DNA of 64,000 nucleotides, from NCBI GenBank assembly GCA_020050835.1, contig JAGVKB010000073.1, forward strand, positions 19,955 to 83,954, in the 5' to 3' direction. The notes under the pieces are model-generated. The model worked only from the letters and a program-made list of their open reading frames with translations, did no database searches and had not been told where the DNA came from. The position numbers and the translations under genes were made by a program. Below, piece after piece: positions 1 through 9,200 of the stretch. How positions within the stretch are numbered: the stretch's first letter is position 1; every line of letters begins with the position of its first letter. This stretch comes from Candidatus Obscuribacterales bacterium. Its GTDB lineage: Bacteria > Cyanobacteriota > Vampirovibrionia > Obscuribacterales > Obscuribacteraceae.

Positions 1-114
1 GGTGCCGCGATACTCACCTATGTAAACTTTGATGGTTTCTCCCCGAGCCTTTTCGTGTACCGTTATCTGCTCTTCCAAGGAAACTCCCTCCCATTTCTCT
101 TTTTTTTGCGGCAT
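1..114 (-). CDS. PC4-like small protein, N-terminal part (cut by window edge)
   Basis: An open frame of 38 codons runs from an ATG at 114 to the window edge without a stop. The peptide is hydrophilic, begins MPQKKEKWEGVSLEE, and ends with a beta-like stretch IKVYIGEYRGT. That ending resembles the first strands of the PC4/p15 single-stranded-DNA-binding fold, where a Y/F-x-G-x turn precedes an 'IReWY'-type strand that would lie outside this window. AGG lies directly upstream of the ATG. The gene is divergent from obgE, with an AT-rich region between them. The family call rests on a short match and is tentative; that it is a real gene start is more likely than not. Confidence 0.45.
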   Translation of the reverse strand, partial: MPQKKEKWEGVSLEEQITVHEKARGETIKVYIGEYRGT

Positions 115-215
115 CCTAAAGGGCCGCTCCCACAACTATGAACAGTATATAAAATATTACTCTTAAATAAAGATCTACATCTAAATAAGATCTCTTACGC
201 TTCTATAGATCAATT
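115..215. promoter_or_regulatory. AT-rich divergent promoter region with a direct repeat
   Basis: This short gap separates the PC4-like gene (minus) from obgE (plus). It is far more AT-rich than the surrounding DNA and includes TATAAA-like runs near 146-160. Two near-identical 12-13-base copies, TAAATAAAGATCT (164-176) and TAAATAAGATCT (182-193), lie 18 bases apart. They could bind a regulator or be part of a promoter. No strong Shine-Dalgarno sequence precedes the obgE ATG. Confidence 0.35.
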
Positions 216-1526
216 ATGAGCACTTTTGTCGATCAAGTAACAATAACAGTCCGCTCCGGTGACGGTGGCAACGGCATGATCGCCTGGCGGAGAGAGAAGT
301 ACGAGCCGTTGGGAGGTCCGGCCGGCGGTGACGGCGGTCGTCGTGGTGACGTCCTGCTGGAGGCGGATCAACAATTGAGCACCCTGCTGGACTTTCGTTA
401 CAAAAGTCGATATGACGCACAGCGCGGCGCCAAAGGTGGTCCGAAGAACAAGTATGGAAAGTCCGCCGACCCCTTCGTTATTAAGGTGCCGGTCGGGACG
501 GTCGTCCGGGATTCCGAAAACGGAGCGGTAATCGCCGACTTAGCCAGAGACGGGCAGAACGTCCTGGTCGCTGAAGGCGGTTTGGGCGGCAGAGGCAACA
601 CCAAGCTGGTATCGCCAACCAGGCGTGCTCCTCACTTTTGCGAACCAGGCCAACCAGGGATCGAGCGCAAGCTCGAATTGGAGCTGAAACTGCTGGCCGA
701 CGTCGGCGTCATCGGTGTGCCGAACGCCGGAAAGTCTAGCTTGCTGGCACTTATGACAGCGGCGCGCCCGAAAATTGCCGATTATCCGTTTTCCACCTTG
801 CAACCCAATCTCGGGGTAGTGAAACTGCCCGGTGGAGATGGCTACGTAATGGCCGACATCCCCGGTCTGGTGGAAGGCGCAGCCAACGGTACCGGGCTTG
901 GGCACAAATTCCTCCGGCACGTCGAGCGGACGCGATTGCTCATTCACCTGGCCGATTTGAGCTCCGAAGACCTCGAGCGAAACATCAAGATTATCAATCA
1001 AGAGCTGGCACTTTACAGCCAGACTCTCAGCTCGCTGCCGCAGATTCTTGTTTTGAACAAGGCGGACCTCCTGGACGAAGCTGCGAAGCAAACGGCGTTC
1101 GCCGAAATAAAAGCCAAATACCGGTCGTTAATGCCGGCTGGCATACGACTTGAGGCAGACTCGCCTTTGCTCATCTCCTGCGGCACCAGGGAAGGCTTAG
1201 AGAAGCTTTCCGCGCAAATCGCCTTGAGCTTGAGCAGACTCGATAAGAAACCGGTGCTTTATGAAATCGAGGAAGATCCAAAGGCGCTACAGCGACCAGA
1301 CAGCACCTTCTCAATCGAGCGTCACAAGAAGGTCTTTAATGTGGTGAGCGACCGGGTAGACCGCCTGGTTGAAGTTACAAATCTGCGCGACCCCGAATCG
1401 GTATTCCACCTGCATCACGTGCTCAAGGCGATGGGAGTAATCACGGCTTTGCTAGCCGAGGGAGCCAAGCCGGGCAGCGATGTAGTGATCGGCGGCGTCA
1501 CCTTCGCCTTTGGCGAAGATTGGTAG
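216..1526 (+). CDS. obgE: GTPase Obg/CgtA
   Basis: Obg is an essential ribosome-associated GTPase that acts in 50S subunit maturation and stress signalling. The 436-residue protein shows all three expected parts. The glycine-rich OBG domain covers about residues 1-158, with typical GGxGGxGG-like runs. The GTPase domain has a P-loop GVPNAGKSS, switch II DIPGLVEGA and specificity motif NKAD. A C-terminal OCT domain covers about residues 345-430. Length and domain order match full-length bacterial Obg of the longer, OCT-containing type. The ATG at 216 gives the canonical N-terminus (MSTFVDQVTITVRSGDGG). A hairpin overlaps the stop codon. Confidence 0.97.
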   Translation: MSTFVDQVTITVRSGDGGNGMIAWRREKYEPLGGPAGGDGGRRGDVLLEADQQLSTLLDFRYKSRYDAQRGAKGGPKNKYGKSADPFVIKVPVGTVVRDSENGAVIADLARDGQNVLVAEGGLGGRGNTKLVSPTRRAPHFCEPGQPGIERKLELELKLLADVGVIGVPNAGKSSLLALMTAARPKIADYPFSTLQPNLGVVKLPGGDGYVMADIPGLVEGAANGTGLGHKFLRHVERTRLLIHLADLSSEDLERNIKIINQELALYSQTLSSLPQILVLNKADLLDEAAKQTAFAEIKAKYRSLMPAGIRLEADSPLLISCGTREGLEKLSAQIALSLSRLDKKPVLYEIEEDPKALQRPDSTFSIERHKKVFNVVSDRVDRLVEVTNLRDPESVFHLHHVLKAMGVITALLAEGAKPGSDVVIGGVTFAFGEDW

Positions 1527-1550
1527 CAGGCAAGATCAACCGTGCCTGCT
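1525..1550. terminator. Hairpin at the obgE stop
   Basis: An 8-bp perfect inverted repeat, AGCAGGCA (1525-1532) and TGCCTGCT (1543-1550), has a 10-base loop and overlaps the obgE stop codon. No real T-run follows (only CATTT a few bases on). It may be a weak or bidirectional terminator between obgE and the oppositely oriented small gene at 1591-1728. Confidence 0.4.
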
Positions 1551-1590
1551 TAGCTCATTTGAAGAAATCGGCTGGCGGCCCGACAAAAAC

Positions 1591-1728
1591 CTACTTGGCA
1601 GCAGCTTCCTTCGGCTCGCTCACCGGACGTTGCTGACGCTTCAGACCGGCTACTTTGGCGGCTGCTTTCTGCTTTTGCTTGCGTTTGAGCACTTTGACCG
1701 CCCGCTTGGCACCTTTCTGCTGTGGCAT
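1591..1728 (-). CDS. Very small, highly basic protein (45 aa)
   Basis: A 46-codon frame runs from an ATG at 1728 to a TAG at 1591. It is preceded by a strong ribosome binding site (GGAGAAGGA, then TAA, then ATG). The peptide starts MPQQKGAKRAVKVLKRK and ends EPKEAAAK. It is rich in Lys, Arg, Gln and Ala, with almost no hydrophobic core. Such composition fits a nucleic-acid or ribosome-associated peptide or a histone-H1-like tail, but I recognise no family. The excellent RBS and clean composition argue for a real gene. It lies downstream of the Nudix gene on the same strand, about 230 bases away. Confidence 0.65.
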   Translation of the reverse strand: MPQQKGAKRAVKVLKRKQKQKAAAKVAGLKRQQRPVSEPKEAAAK

Positions 1729-1954
1729 TTATCCTTCTCCTATCTGCTTCTTTGCAAGCGCTCCTTGTTCGTGCCGCTGGTCCTGCCGGTACTGGCTTGA
1801 GCGCCGACCGATACCTGTTAGGCAAAACCGATCAATCAGCAGTCTCACGCACGCAAGAATCGACAGCGACAGGTGGCGGAGCGCTCTTAGAAATCACCTG
1901 TTTTGAATCTCTCGCTGGGTTATTTTACGACATCCCGGGCTTTTGCGGGCCGGC

Positions 1955-2446
1955 TCAGACCCACAAGTTGCCAAGATATTGAATTCCGCCCGAAAACCCG
2001 GTTGGCACAAGCTCGAGGATTTTCCTGCCGATTGGCGGAAAGAGAGTCAGGCGCTCGAGGTCAGCCAGTGGTAGCAGATCGACTCCGGCCAGAACCGGCT
2101 CATTGCCGATCTGCATGATGCCGCCGGTAATTCTTCCCTTGAGATAAATATTGACGATATGACGCGACCGGTCCGGTGCAATCGCCTCCGACAGAAAGAG
2201 AAATTTCTCAATCTCGATGTCGAGACCGGTCTCTTCTTTCAACTCGCGAACAGCACATTCATGAAAAGTCTCGCCATACTCGAGCCGACCACCCGGCAAC
2301 ACCCAGTAAAGGCGATTGCCTTTGCGGTGTCTGACCAGCAAGATTTTTTGCTCTTCCGTGACCACAATCACCGACACCCGCGTCGTCGGGATCGTGTAAC
2401 CAGGCTTTCTTCTAATCCGATGCTTGCCCAAACCGATCTGTCCCAA
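1955..2446 (-). CDS. Nudix hydrolase
   Basis: Nudix enzymes hydrolyse nucleoside diphosphates linked to another group, such as oxidised dNTPs, ADP-ribose or Ap4A. The 163-residue protein has a complete Nudix box near residues 53-75: GGRLEYGE, then REL, then EETGLD, fitting G-x5-E-x7-REUxEExGU. The preceding strand VSVIVVTEEQKILLVRHRKG is the usual first beta strand. The box alone does not give the substrate. The longest frame begins at a TTG at 2446 without a visible RBS, so the start could be slightly further in. The gene is divergent from pheS. Confidence 0.9.
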   Translation of the reverse strand: MGQIGLGKHRIRRKPGYTIPTTRVSVIVVTEEQKILLVRHRKGNRLYWVLPGGRLEYGETFHECAVRELKEETGLDIEIEKFLFLSEAIAPDRSRHIVNIYLKGRITGGIMQIGNEPVLAGVDLLPLADLERLTLFPPIGRKILELVPTGFSGGIQYLGNLWV

Positions 2447-2572
2447 AAGTAGTACCAGCTAATTCTAAGTTCATGACAGGCGTTTTTCCAGTTGAGCTTC
2501 CCTGCCCAAAGAAAAATCTCCCGTCATCTGGTACTGTTAGTGGGTGTTTCCGGGGCTGGGGAGTGCTCGCTG

Positions 2573-3613
2573 GTGAGCGTTGACGAACTCAAAGAAAAAC
2601 TTTTGCAAGTCGAAACCGATGCCGTGGCCGAGCTCGAAAGAGCCGATACGACGGTAAGGCTCGAAGAGCTGCGCCTGGAATTTCTCGGGCAAAAGGGCAC
2701 CTTGACTATGGTGCTGCGCGGGCTGGGGATGTTGAGCAAAGAGGAGCGACCGCCAGTCGGAGAGCTGGCCAACCGCGTCAAGGAGCGAATCGCCTCTGAG
2801 ATTTCAGCGCGCAAGGAGCACTTCTACAGACTCGAACTGGAAAGACGGCTTTCCGGCGAAACGCTTGATGTCACTCTGCCGGGCACCGGCTTGGCGCTCG
2901 GGCACCAACATCCGCTTACGCTTGTCACCGAGCGAATCATCGAAATTTTCTACGGCATGGGTTTTTCGTTGGCGGTCGGTCCGGAAGTGGAGACGGAGTA
3001 TTACAACTTCGATGCGCTCAATACGCCCGCTGATCATCCCGCTCGCGACGAACAAGATACGTTTTATACCGATGCCGGCTCGTCGGTGGTTTTAAGGAGC
3101 CAAACATCGACTGTTCAGATTCGGATCATGGAGCAGCAGAAGCCGCCATTGCGCATTATCTCGCCTGGCCGCGTTTACCGAAATGAAGAGATAAACGCTC
3201 GTAAGTATCCGATCTTTCATCAGGTCGAGGGTCTCTTGATCGACCGCGACGTCACGCTCGGCCAGCTGAAGGGAACTCTCAACGAGTTTATTCGAGTGTT
3301 TTTTGGCCGTCCATTGAAGACCAGATTTCGTCCGGACTTCTTCCCGTTTACCGAGCCGAGCGCCGAGCTTGACAGCCAATGCCCGTTTTGTCTCGGTGAT
3401 GGCTGCCGGACATGCGGACATAGAGGCTGGCTGGAGCTGCTCGGTTGCGGCATGGTAGATCCCAATGTCTTGAAAGGGGTGGGAATCGATCCCGACATAT
3501 GGAGCGGTTTTGCTTTTGGTATGGGGATCGACCGGTTAGCCATGCTTAAATACGGCGTGAGCGACATCCGTCATTTCTGGAGCTCGGACCTGCGCTTTCT
3601 CGAGCAGTTCTGA
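2573..3613 (+). CDS. pheS: Phenylalanyl-tRNA synthetase alpha chain
   Basis: This is the catalytic subunit of the (alpha-beta)2 enzyme that charges tRNA-Phe. Class II synthetase motifs are clear: motif 2 around RVYRNEEINARKYPIFHQVEG and motif 3 around GFAFGMGIDRLAMLKYG near the C-terminus. Between them is a Cys-rich loop (CPFC, CRTCG, LLGCGMV) of the type seen in many PheS proteins. The frame is open back to a TTG at 2492. The GTG at 2573 is preferred because GGGGAG lies about 9 bases upstream and it gives 346 residues, the usual PheS length. The protein then starts VSVDELKEKL, the N-terminal coiled-coil. pheT follows after 37 bases. Confidence 0.96.
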   Translation: MSVDELKEKLLQVETDAVAELERADTTVRLEELRLEFLGQKGTLTMVLRGLGMLSKEERPPVGELANRVKERIASEISARKEHFYRLELERRLSGETLDVTLPGTGLALGHQHPLTLVTERIIEIFYGMGFSLAVGPEVETEYYNFDALNTPADHPARDEQDTFYTDAGSSVVLRSQTSTVQIRIMEQQKPPLRIISPGRVYRNEEINARKYPIFHQVEGLLIDRDVTLGQLKGTLNEFIRVFFGRPLKTRFRPDFFPFTEPSAELDSQCPFCLGDGCRTCGHRGWLELLGCGMVDPNVLKGVGIDPDIWSGFAFGMGIDRLAMLKYGVSDIRHFWSSDLRFLEQF

Positions 3614-3650
3614 GCATTTCCGTTAGCTGCGGCAAGAGGAGCTTTTCAAA

Positions 3651-6125
3651 GTGCGTCTTTCATTCGATTGGTTGCTGGATTTCGTCGATGTTGCGGATTT
3701 GACTCCGGCCGCGGTCGCCGAGAAACTGACGATGGGGGCCTTCGAAGTCGAAGAGATTCGCAAGGTCAGACCAGAAATCACCGGTCCGGTGGTTGTCGGC
3801 GAAATCGTGGAAATCAACCCGCATCCGAATGCAGACAAGATTCGACTGACCAGGGTCAGGGTTGATACTACATCCGAACCACTCGAAATAGTCTGCGGGG
3901 CAGGCAACATTATCGTCGGGCAGCGTATTCCAGTGGCGTTGCCAGGCGCCCGCGTGATCAATCGGCACGACGGCAGCGCGCTAAACATCAAGCAGTCCAA
4001 AATCCGCGGAGCAGTATCAAACGGTATGCTCTGCTCGCCACCAGAGCTCGGCATTACCGATGGTGACTCGGAAGGAATATTGATTCTGCCCAACACACCG
4101 GCGCTCGGCACGGACATCATCGAGCTTTTAAGGCTTCATCCGGACCACGTGTTGCACGTCGGTACCCGCTCGAACCGCGGCGATGCGCTGAGCGTAATCG
4201 GCTTGGCGCGCGAAGTCGCCGCCTTGCTAGATCGTCCGATGCGAGAGCCGAAATGGCAGCTGCCCGAGCCGGATGAAACCAGCGACGCAATCGAGGTTCG
4301 CATCAGTGACACTCAGGATTGTCCTTTCTTCAGCCTTCGAGTCCTGCAAGGCTTGAGCGTCGGACCTTCGCCGTTAAAGATCATACGCAGGCTCGAGGCT
4401 ATAGGCGTAAGGCCGGTAAATAATGTCGTCGATGTCACTAACTATGTTCTCCATGAGTTGGGACAGCCGCTGCACGCATATGACTTGGCGAAATTGACAA
4501 CGCGCGCAGTCGATGTTCGCCGCGCTCGGTCCGGCGAACAGCTCTTGACGATCGACGGCAAAGAGCGCGAGCTTTCTGAAGCGGTGCTGGTGGTAGCCGA
4601 CCAGTCAGGGGCGCTGGGCGTAGCCGGCGTAATGGGCGGCAAAGATTCAGAGATAACGGAAAAAACCAAGTTCGTCGCCCTCGAGGCGGCTTCCTTCCAC
4701 CCGGCCAGAGTTCGACGAGCGAGCCGGCTGTTGGGACTAGCGAGCGACAGCAGCCAGCGCTTCGAGCGCGGAGTGGACGTCGGCGGTGTTCGTCGGGCTT
4801 CAGATCGCGCCGCCGCTCTCCTTTTGGAGTGCTGCGGTGGCTACCTGGGCCGCATCACCAGCGGTGGCAGCGACAAGGTGAGTCCGGTGCAAGTAGGCTT
4901 TAGAGTCGAGCAGCTGAAGCGGCTGACTGAAATTGATCTGCCGGCTCAGGGAGTGGCCTCTCTGCTCGCCCGCCTGGGGCTGCAATCGCAATTGGTAGGC
5001 GAAGCGCTGCTGGACGTTTCAATTCCCAGCTTCCGCCAGAACGATCTGACCAGAGAGATAGATCTGATTGAAGAAGCTTGCCGGATGTGGGGATACGACC
5101 GTATTCCGGCCTCGATGCCCAATTCTACGGCTGCTCCCGATCTGCCGGACAAAACTGAATCAACCGTGCGGCAAGCGCTCCTTGCCTGTGGTCTGAGCGA
5201 GACCTGCACTTCAAGCTTGACCGGAGTGGGCTCTTTCGGTCTTGGCGGCGAAGCTCTGCAAGCAAGAAATACTGTCCGGGTCCTCAATCCGCTTTCGGAA
5301 GACCACCAAGTCTTAAGACGAAGCTTGCTCCCCGGCCTCGTGAAGGCGGTTGCTTACAATCGCGATCGCGGCGCCGATGATGCCTGGCTGTTCGATGTCG
5401 GACACATTTATGAGCGTACCGGTGAAAGCTCGCAACGAGAGACCGGCGTGCACGAGGACTTGCGAGCTGGCGGCGTGCTGGCCGGAACACGAAAGCTGTC
5501 GTGCTGGAACGAAAAGGACAGCAACGAATTGAAATCACAGACAGATTCAATGGCGTCTAATTTCTACGTGGCAAAAGGAGTAGTCGAAAACCTGCTCACT
5601 CGTTTAAATGTAAACCCAGCCCAGATAAGTTTTCAAAGGATGGCCGAACCGCCCGAGCATTTCCATCCTGGTCGCTGTTGCGAAATTCGATATCAAGCAG
5701 GCCAAGAGTCAGTCGCGCTCGGCACGCTCGGCGAAGTTAATCCGGCCATCTCAGACAAACTGTCGTTGCGGTCTGCAGTGGCGCTTTTCGAGTTGAGCCT
5801 TGGGGCAGTTCGGGCTGCCGGCTCAGCCGCTGTTTTCACAGAGATACCCACTACACCATCTGTGGTGCGAGACCTCACTTGCGATCTGCCGCAAGCGGTA
5901 GACAACGGTTCAGTGGTGAGCGCTATCGCTCAAGTATCAGGTCCTGAATTGAGAGAAGTCAATTTAGTAAGCGTCTTTCGCCTCTCGGACGATTTGAAGA
6001 GTCACTCTTACCGGCTCACCTTTCAACACGCCGAACAAACCTTGACCAATGAACAGGTCGAGCAGCAGCTTGCCAGAGTACGTCAGGCGTTGACCGAGCA
6101 ACTTTCCGCCGCATTTCGTACTTAA
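3651..6125 (+). CDS. pheT: Phenylalanyl-tRNA synthetase beta chain
   Basis: This is the 824-residue partner of PheS, providing tRNA binding and editing of mischarged Tyr-tRNA-Phe. Domains in order: N-terminal start MRLSFDWLLDFVD; an OB-fold tRNA-binding domain at about 40-150 (HPNADKIRLTRV); the B3/B4 editing domain at about 215-390 (NNVVDVTNYVLHELGQPLHA); a B5 domain at about 410-485; a catalytic-like core; and a C-terminal FDX-ACB anticodon-binding domain from about 730. The start is GTG, with GAGGAG about 12 bases upstream. It forms an operon with pheS. Confidence 0.96.
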   Translation: MRLSFDWLLDFVDVADLTPAAVAEKLTMGAFEVEEIRKVRPEITGPVVVGEIVEINPHPNADKIRLTRVRVDTTSEPLEIVCGAGNIIVGQRIPVALPGARVINRHDGSALNIKQSKIRGAVSNGMLCSPPELGITDGDSEGILILPNTPALGTDIIELLRLHPDHVLHVGTRSNRGDALSVIGLAREVAALLDRPMREPKWQLPEPDETSDAIEVRISDTQDCPFFSLRVLQGLSVGPSPLKIIRRLEAIGVRPVNNVVDVTNYVLHELGQPLHAYDLAKLTTRAVDVRRARSGEQLLTIDGKERELSEAVLVVADQSGALGVAGVMGGKDSEITEKTKFVALEAASFHPARVRRASRLLGLASDSSQRFERGVDVGGVRRASDRAAALLLECCGGYLGRITSGGSDKVSPVQVGFRVEQLKRLTEIDLPAQGVASLLARLGLQSQLVGEALLDVSIPSFRQNDLTREIDLIEEACRMWGYDRIPASMPNSTAAPDLPDKTESTVRQALLACGLSETCTSSLTGVGSFGLGGEALQARNTVRVLNPLSEDHQVLRRSLLPGLVKAVAYNRDRGADDAWLFDVGHIYERTGESSQRETGVHEDLRAGGVLAGTRKLSCWNEKDSNELKSQTDSMASNFYVAKGVVENLLTRLNVNPAQISFQRMAEPPEHFHPGRCCEIRYQAGQESVALGTLGEVNPAISDKLSLRSAVALFELSLGAVRAAGSAAVFTEIPTTPSVVRDLTCDLPQAVDNGSVVSAIAQVSGPELREVNLVSVFRLSDDLKSHSYRLTFQHAEQTLTNEQVEQQLARVRQALTEQLSAAFRT

Positions 6126-6252
6126 CTACTATTTAGCTTCCAATGGAACGAAACTCCCGTTTGAGCGGCTTGAATACCGTCGGCCGGGTATATTAGTTAC
6201 CGTAGGGTAAAAGGCTGTTAACCTTGGCATGCACCGGCGGACTACTTCCTGA

Positions 6253-9200
6253 ATGTACAAATTAGTAACCAATCCCAATCGGATCTTAATCGTCCTGGTG
6301 CTGGCGGCCGGACTTGCCGCCGCCTTCTACTTCCCGCAGCAGTACCCGGAAAGGATTGTCGAGATACCGGTGCTGGCATTATTCGTCGGAGAGCTGGGCC
6401 TCGCGCTCTTCTTGAGCTTGCTTTGCTACGAGAATGCCACGCCCCAGCAGATCCTCAAACTATCCACCGCCATGTTCGGATTGACCATGTTTGTAGGCGC
6501 GATCAGCAACTCGGTCGGGCAGTTGACTCAAATGCTTCCGGATTACTTTGTTTTAGTGAGCTGGGTGCAGCTGATAATCATGAATACAGCAGGAATCACA
6601 AGCACTCTTTGCTTCTACCGCCTTCATCTGCCGGATGAGTCCCAGGCGCTGCGTTCTCGCTTGGCAGAGCCAATTCAAGTTCAACCGGCGGCTCCACGCT
6701 CTGAGGGTCCAAGGTCAGTAACGTCCGACACTTCGGACTCCGGACCGCTGTCGCACGATTTCACTCCGCCAGAGGTCGCCGCCGGTGAAGCTGCCTCGGC
6801 TGAACCGAAGCGTACGCAGTCCGTCAAAGAGATCCTGGAGAGTCTGGATATATCGCGCATCATGCGGTTGGAAAGATCGATTCACCCGGCCGAACCGCCT
6901 TCGCTGGAGACATTATTCAAGGAAGAGAGCAAGGCGGCCGAAGCCACCGCCGCGGCTGAGGCACCAGTCGCCGCTCCAAGCAGCAATGCCGTGGTGCTGC
7001 CGACCGGCAAGCGACCGCCGGAAGACCAAGCCTTTAACTTTTCGCCCGAAGAGATAAAGGCAATTGCGATGCGCAACGCCCCGAACGAGAGCGCGATCTT
7101 TGCACCGGAGCAAGCGCCATTCGAGCCCGACCTGGGCCTCGACGAAGATCAACCGATTACCGAACGGCTCGATTTAGATCAGATCCTGGGTATGGAACAG
7201 TCGCTGATGCCCGATTCGGCTCCGGACAGCCACGGACTCAGCCGGACGCTGACAGAAGTTAGTGCCGGCGGTGAGCCGACAGAGACCGCTTCCGACAGAG
7301 CGCCCAAGTCGTCGGAACCAAAGGCAATCGAGCTGCCGGCCGCCCCCGAGGCTGTCGACCTGGCCACCATTGCGCTCGAGGGCTCCGCCGAGTCAAATGC
7401 AAACATTATCGCCCTGGCGGCCGCCCTCGATTTAGCGCCGGCTGCAACCACTCAGAAAGCAGTCCCGGAGCCTGAACCGGTAGCCTTGCCAGCCGCCAAG
7501 GACGCCGGCAGCGCTCCCATCCCGAAGACTGCGTCAGGCGACGAGCCGGACCTTGACTTGATACCACTGGCAGCTGGCGAATCCGAAGGAGAAGCGAAAG
7601 TGGCGCTTGCCCCCGGCGAGCCGAACGAGCCGGTGATCGCCCTGCCGGCCGCTGCCAGCTCAACAGCCGAGCCGCAAACTTTGCCTAAATCGTCAGCCAA
7701 ATCGAAAGCAGAAGACCAACCGCTGGCGCTGCCGGATCAACCGAGTCAGAGCCAACCAATTGTCGGCTCCGGATTGCCAAGCCTGCAGGAATTACTCAAA
7801 ACAGAGACGCTGGACGGTCCGCTCGTGCCGTTGGAGGAAGCTCCGGAAGCTTATCCCCAACCGGTAGCATCGACTGCAAGCACAATTGCCGCCACCGACA
7901 ATACGGCTTTCGACGAAGCGGCAGTCGCCGAAGACCTGGACAAGGCCTTCAAGAAGCTGGTTCCGCGCGAAGCGCTCCGGGACGTCTCGACCGAAACGCT
8001 GCGGCAATTGCGAGAGTCCAACGCAGCCAGCAAGGCAAGCGACGATGATTTCACCGGCGCCAGCTTGAGCGCGCCGGCAGCGAGCGCCGAAATCGCTGAT
8101 TTGATTAGAAGTCTGGCCGAAGAAGATCTCGCAAGTGAAGCAGACCAACTTGAAGCAGCCCAACTGCCGCAAACGATGCCTCAAGCGGCGGAGCCAAAAG
8201 AAGTAAAGGACTTCGGCCGGCTCTCGGCCAAGGCAAGCGCGAAATCGCCCGTCGAACAAGACACCGCCGGCAGTATGAAGACGATCGGCAAAATGCTGAT
8301 CGACACTCAGGCGGTGGAGAACATCATCAAGCAAGGCGAAAAGCGCAGCGGCGGCATGACTACTGCCAAGATTGTGAGCGCCAAACGCGGCGAAGCGATT
8401 AGATCTCTTCTTACATACATCGACAATTATCCAGGAGTGACCGGCAGCCTGATCGTCGGCAATGATGGTTTGGTGATCTCGTCCACAGTCGATCCAGCGC
8501 TCGACAAAGATCTGCTGGGAGCGATGTCTATGGCTATTCACGGCAATTCTTCGATTGCGTCCGACAAGCTCTCGCTGGGCGAATTGAAGGAGATAGTTCT
8601 ATGGTCGCCCGAAAAGCTTACTTTGCTCAAGAAGCTAGATGACGGCATCCTGGCCGTTTACTCCGACACGCCGGCAATCTCCAGGCTGGATGGACTATTG
8701 AAACTGCTCTCCTCACTGATGCGCGAGACGACCGACAAGGAAACAGCGGCAGCGTCAACCGGAAAAGACATAGCCGAGCCGGTCAAGGCTCCAGCGCCGG
8801 CCGCAGAGAAGCTGGCGGCGGCGGAATCGCCTACCGCCTCTGAGCCGAAAGCAGCTGGATCGGCAGCGCGTCCATACGTCCAACCGTCGCAGCAACAATC
8901 GCCATCCAAGCCAGCCGCGGCCGAAGCTGACGCTGGCTCGGCCGATAGTTCGGGCAATCGCATTGCAGTTGCAGCAGATCTGGTGCGAGACTTGATCGCC
9001 AGCCTTTCGGTTCAACAACCGGAGCCGGCGCCGGCTAAACCGCCAGAGTCCGCCACCGCACCAGCTTCGCAAGGCAAGGAAGATGCCGCTGCAGCAACCG
9101 CTGCCAACCAGCTCGCTATGACCGAAAAGCCCCCCGCGCTCAAGCTGGAAGAACCGGCGAAGCCGAGTCCGGTCAGCGCGCCAGCGAACTCGCAGGAGGA

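Noticed and set aside
1510..1800. 96-codon plus-strand frame after obgE
   Set aside because: It lies opposite the small basic gene with the strong RBS, overlaps the obgE end, and has no RBS.
7792..8541. 249-codon minus-strand frame inside the roadblock gene
   Set aside because: It is antisense to the first roadblock domain, whose conservation with the second copy shows the plus strand is coding.
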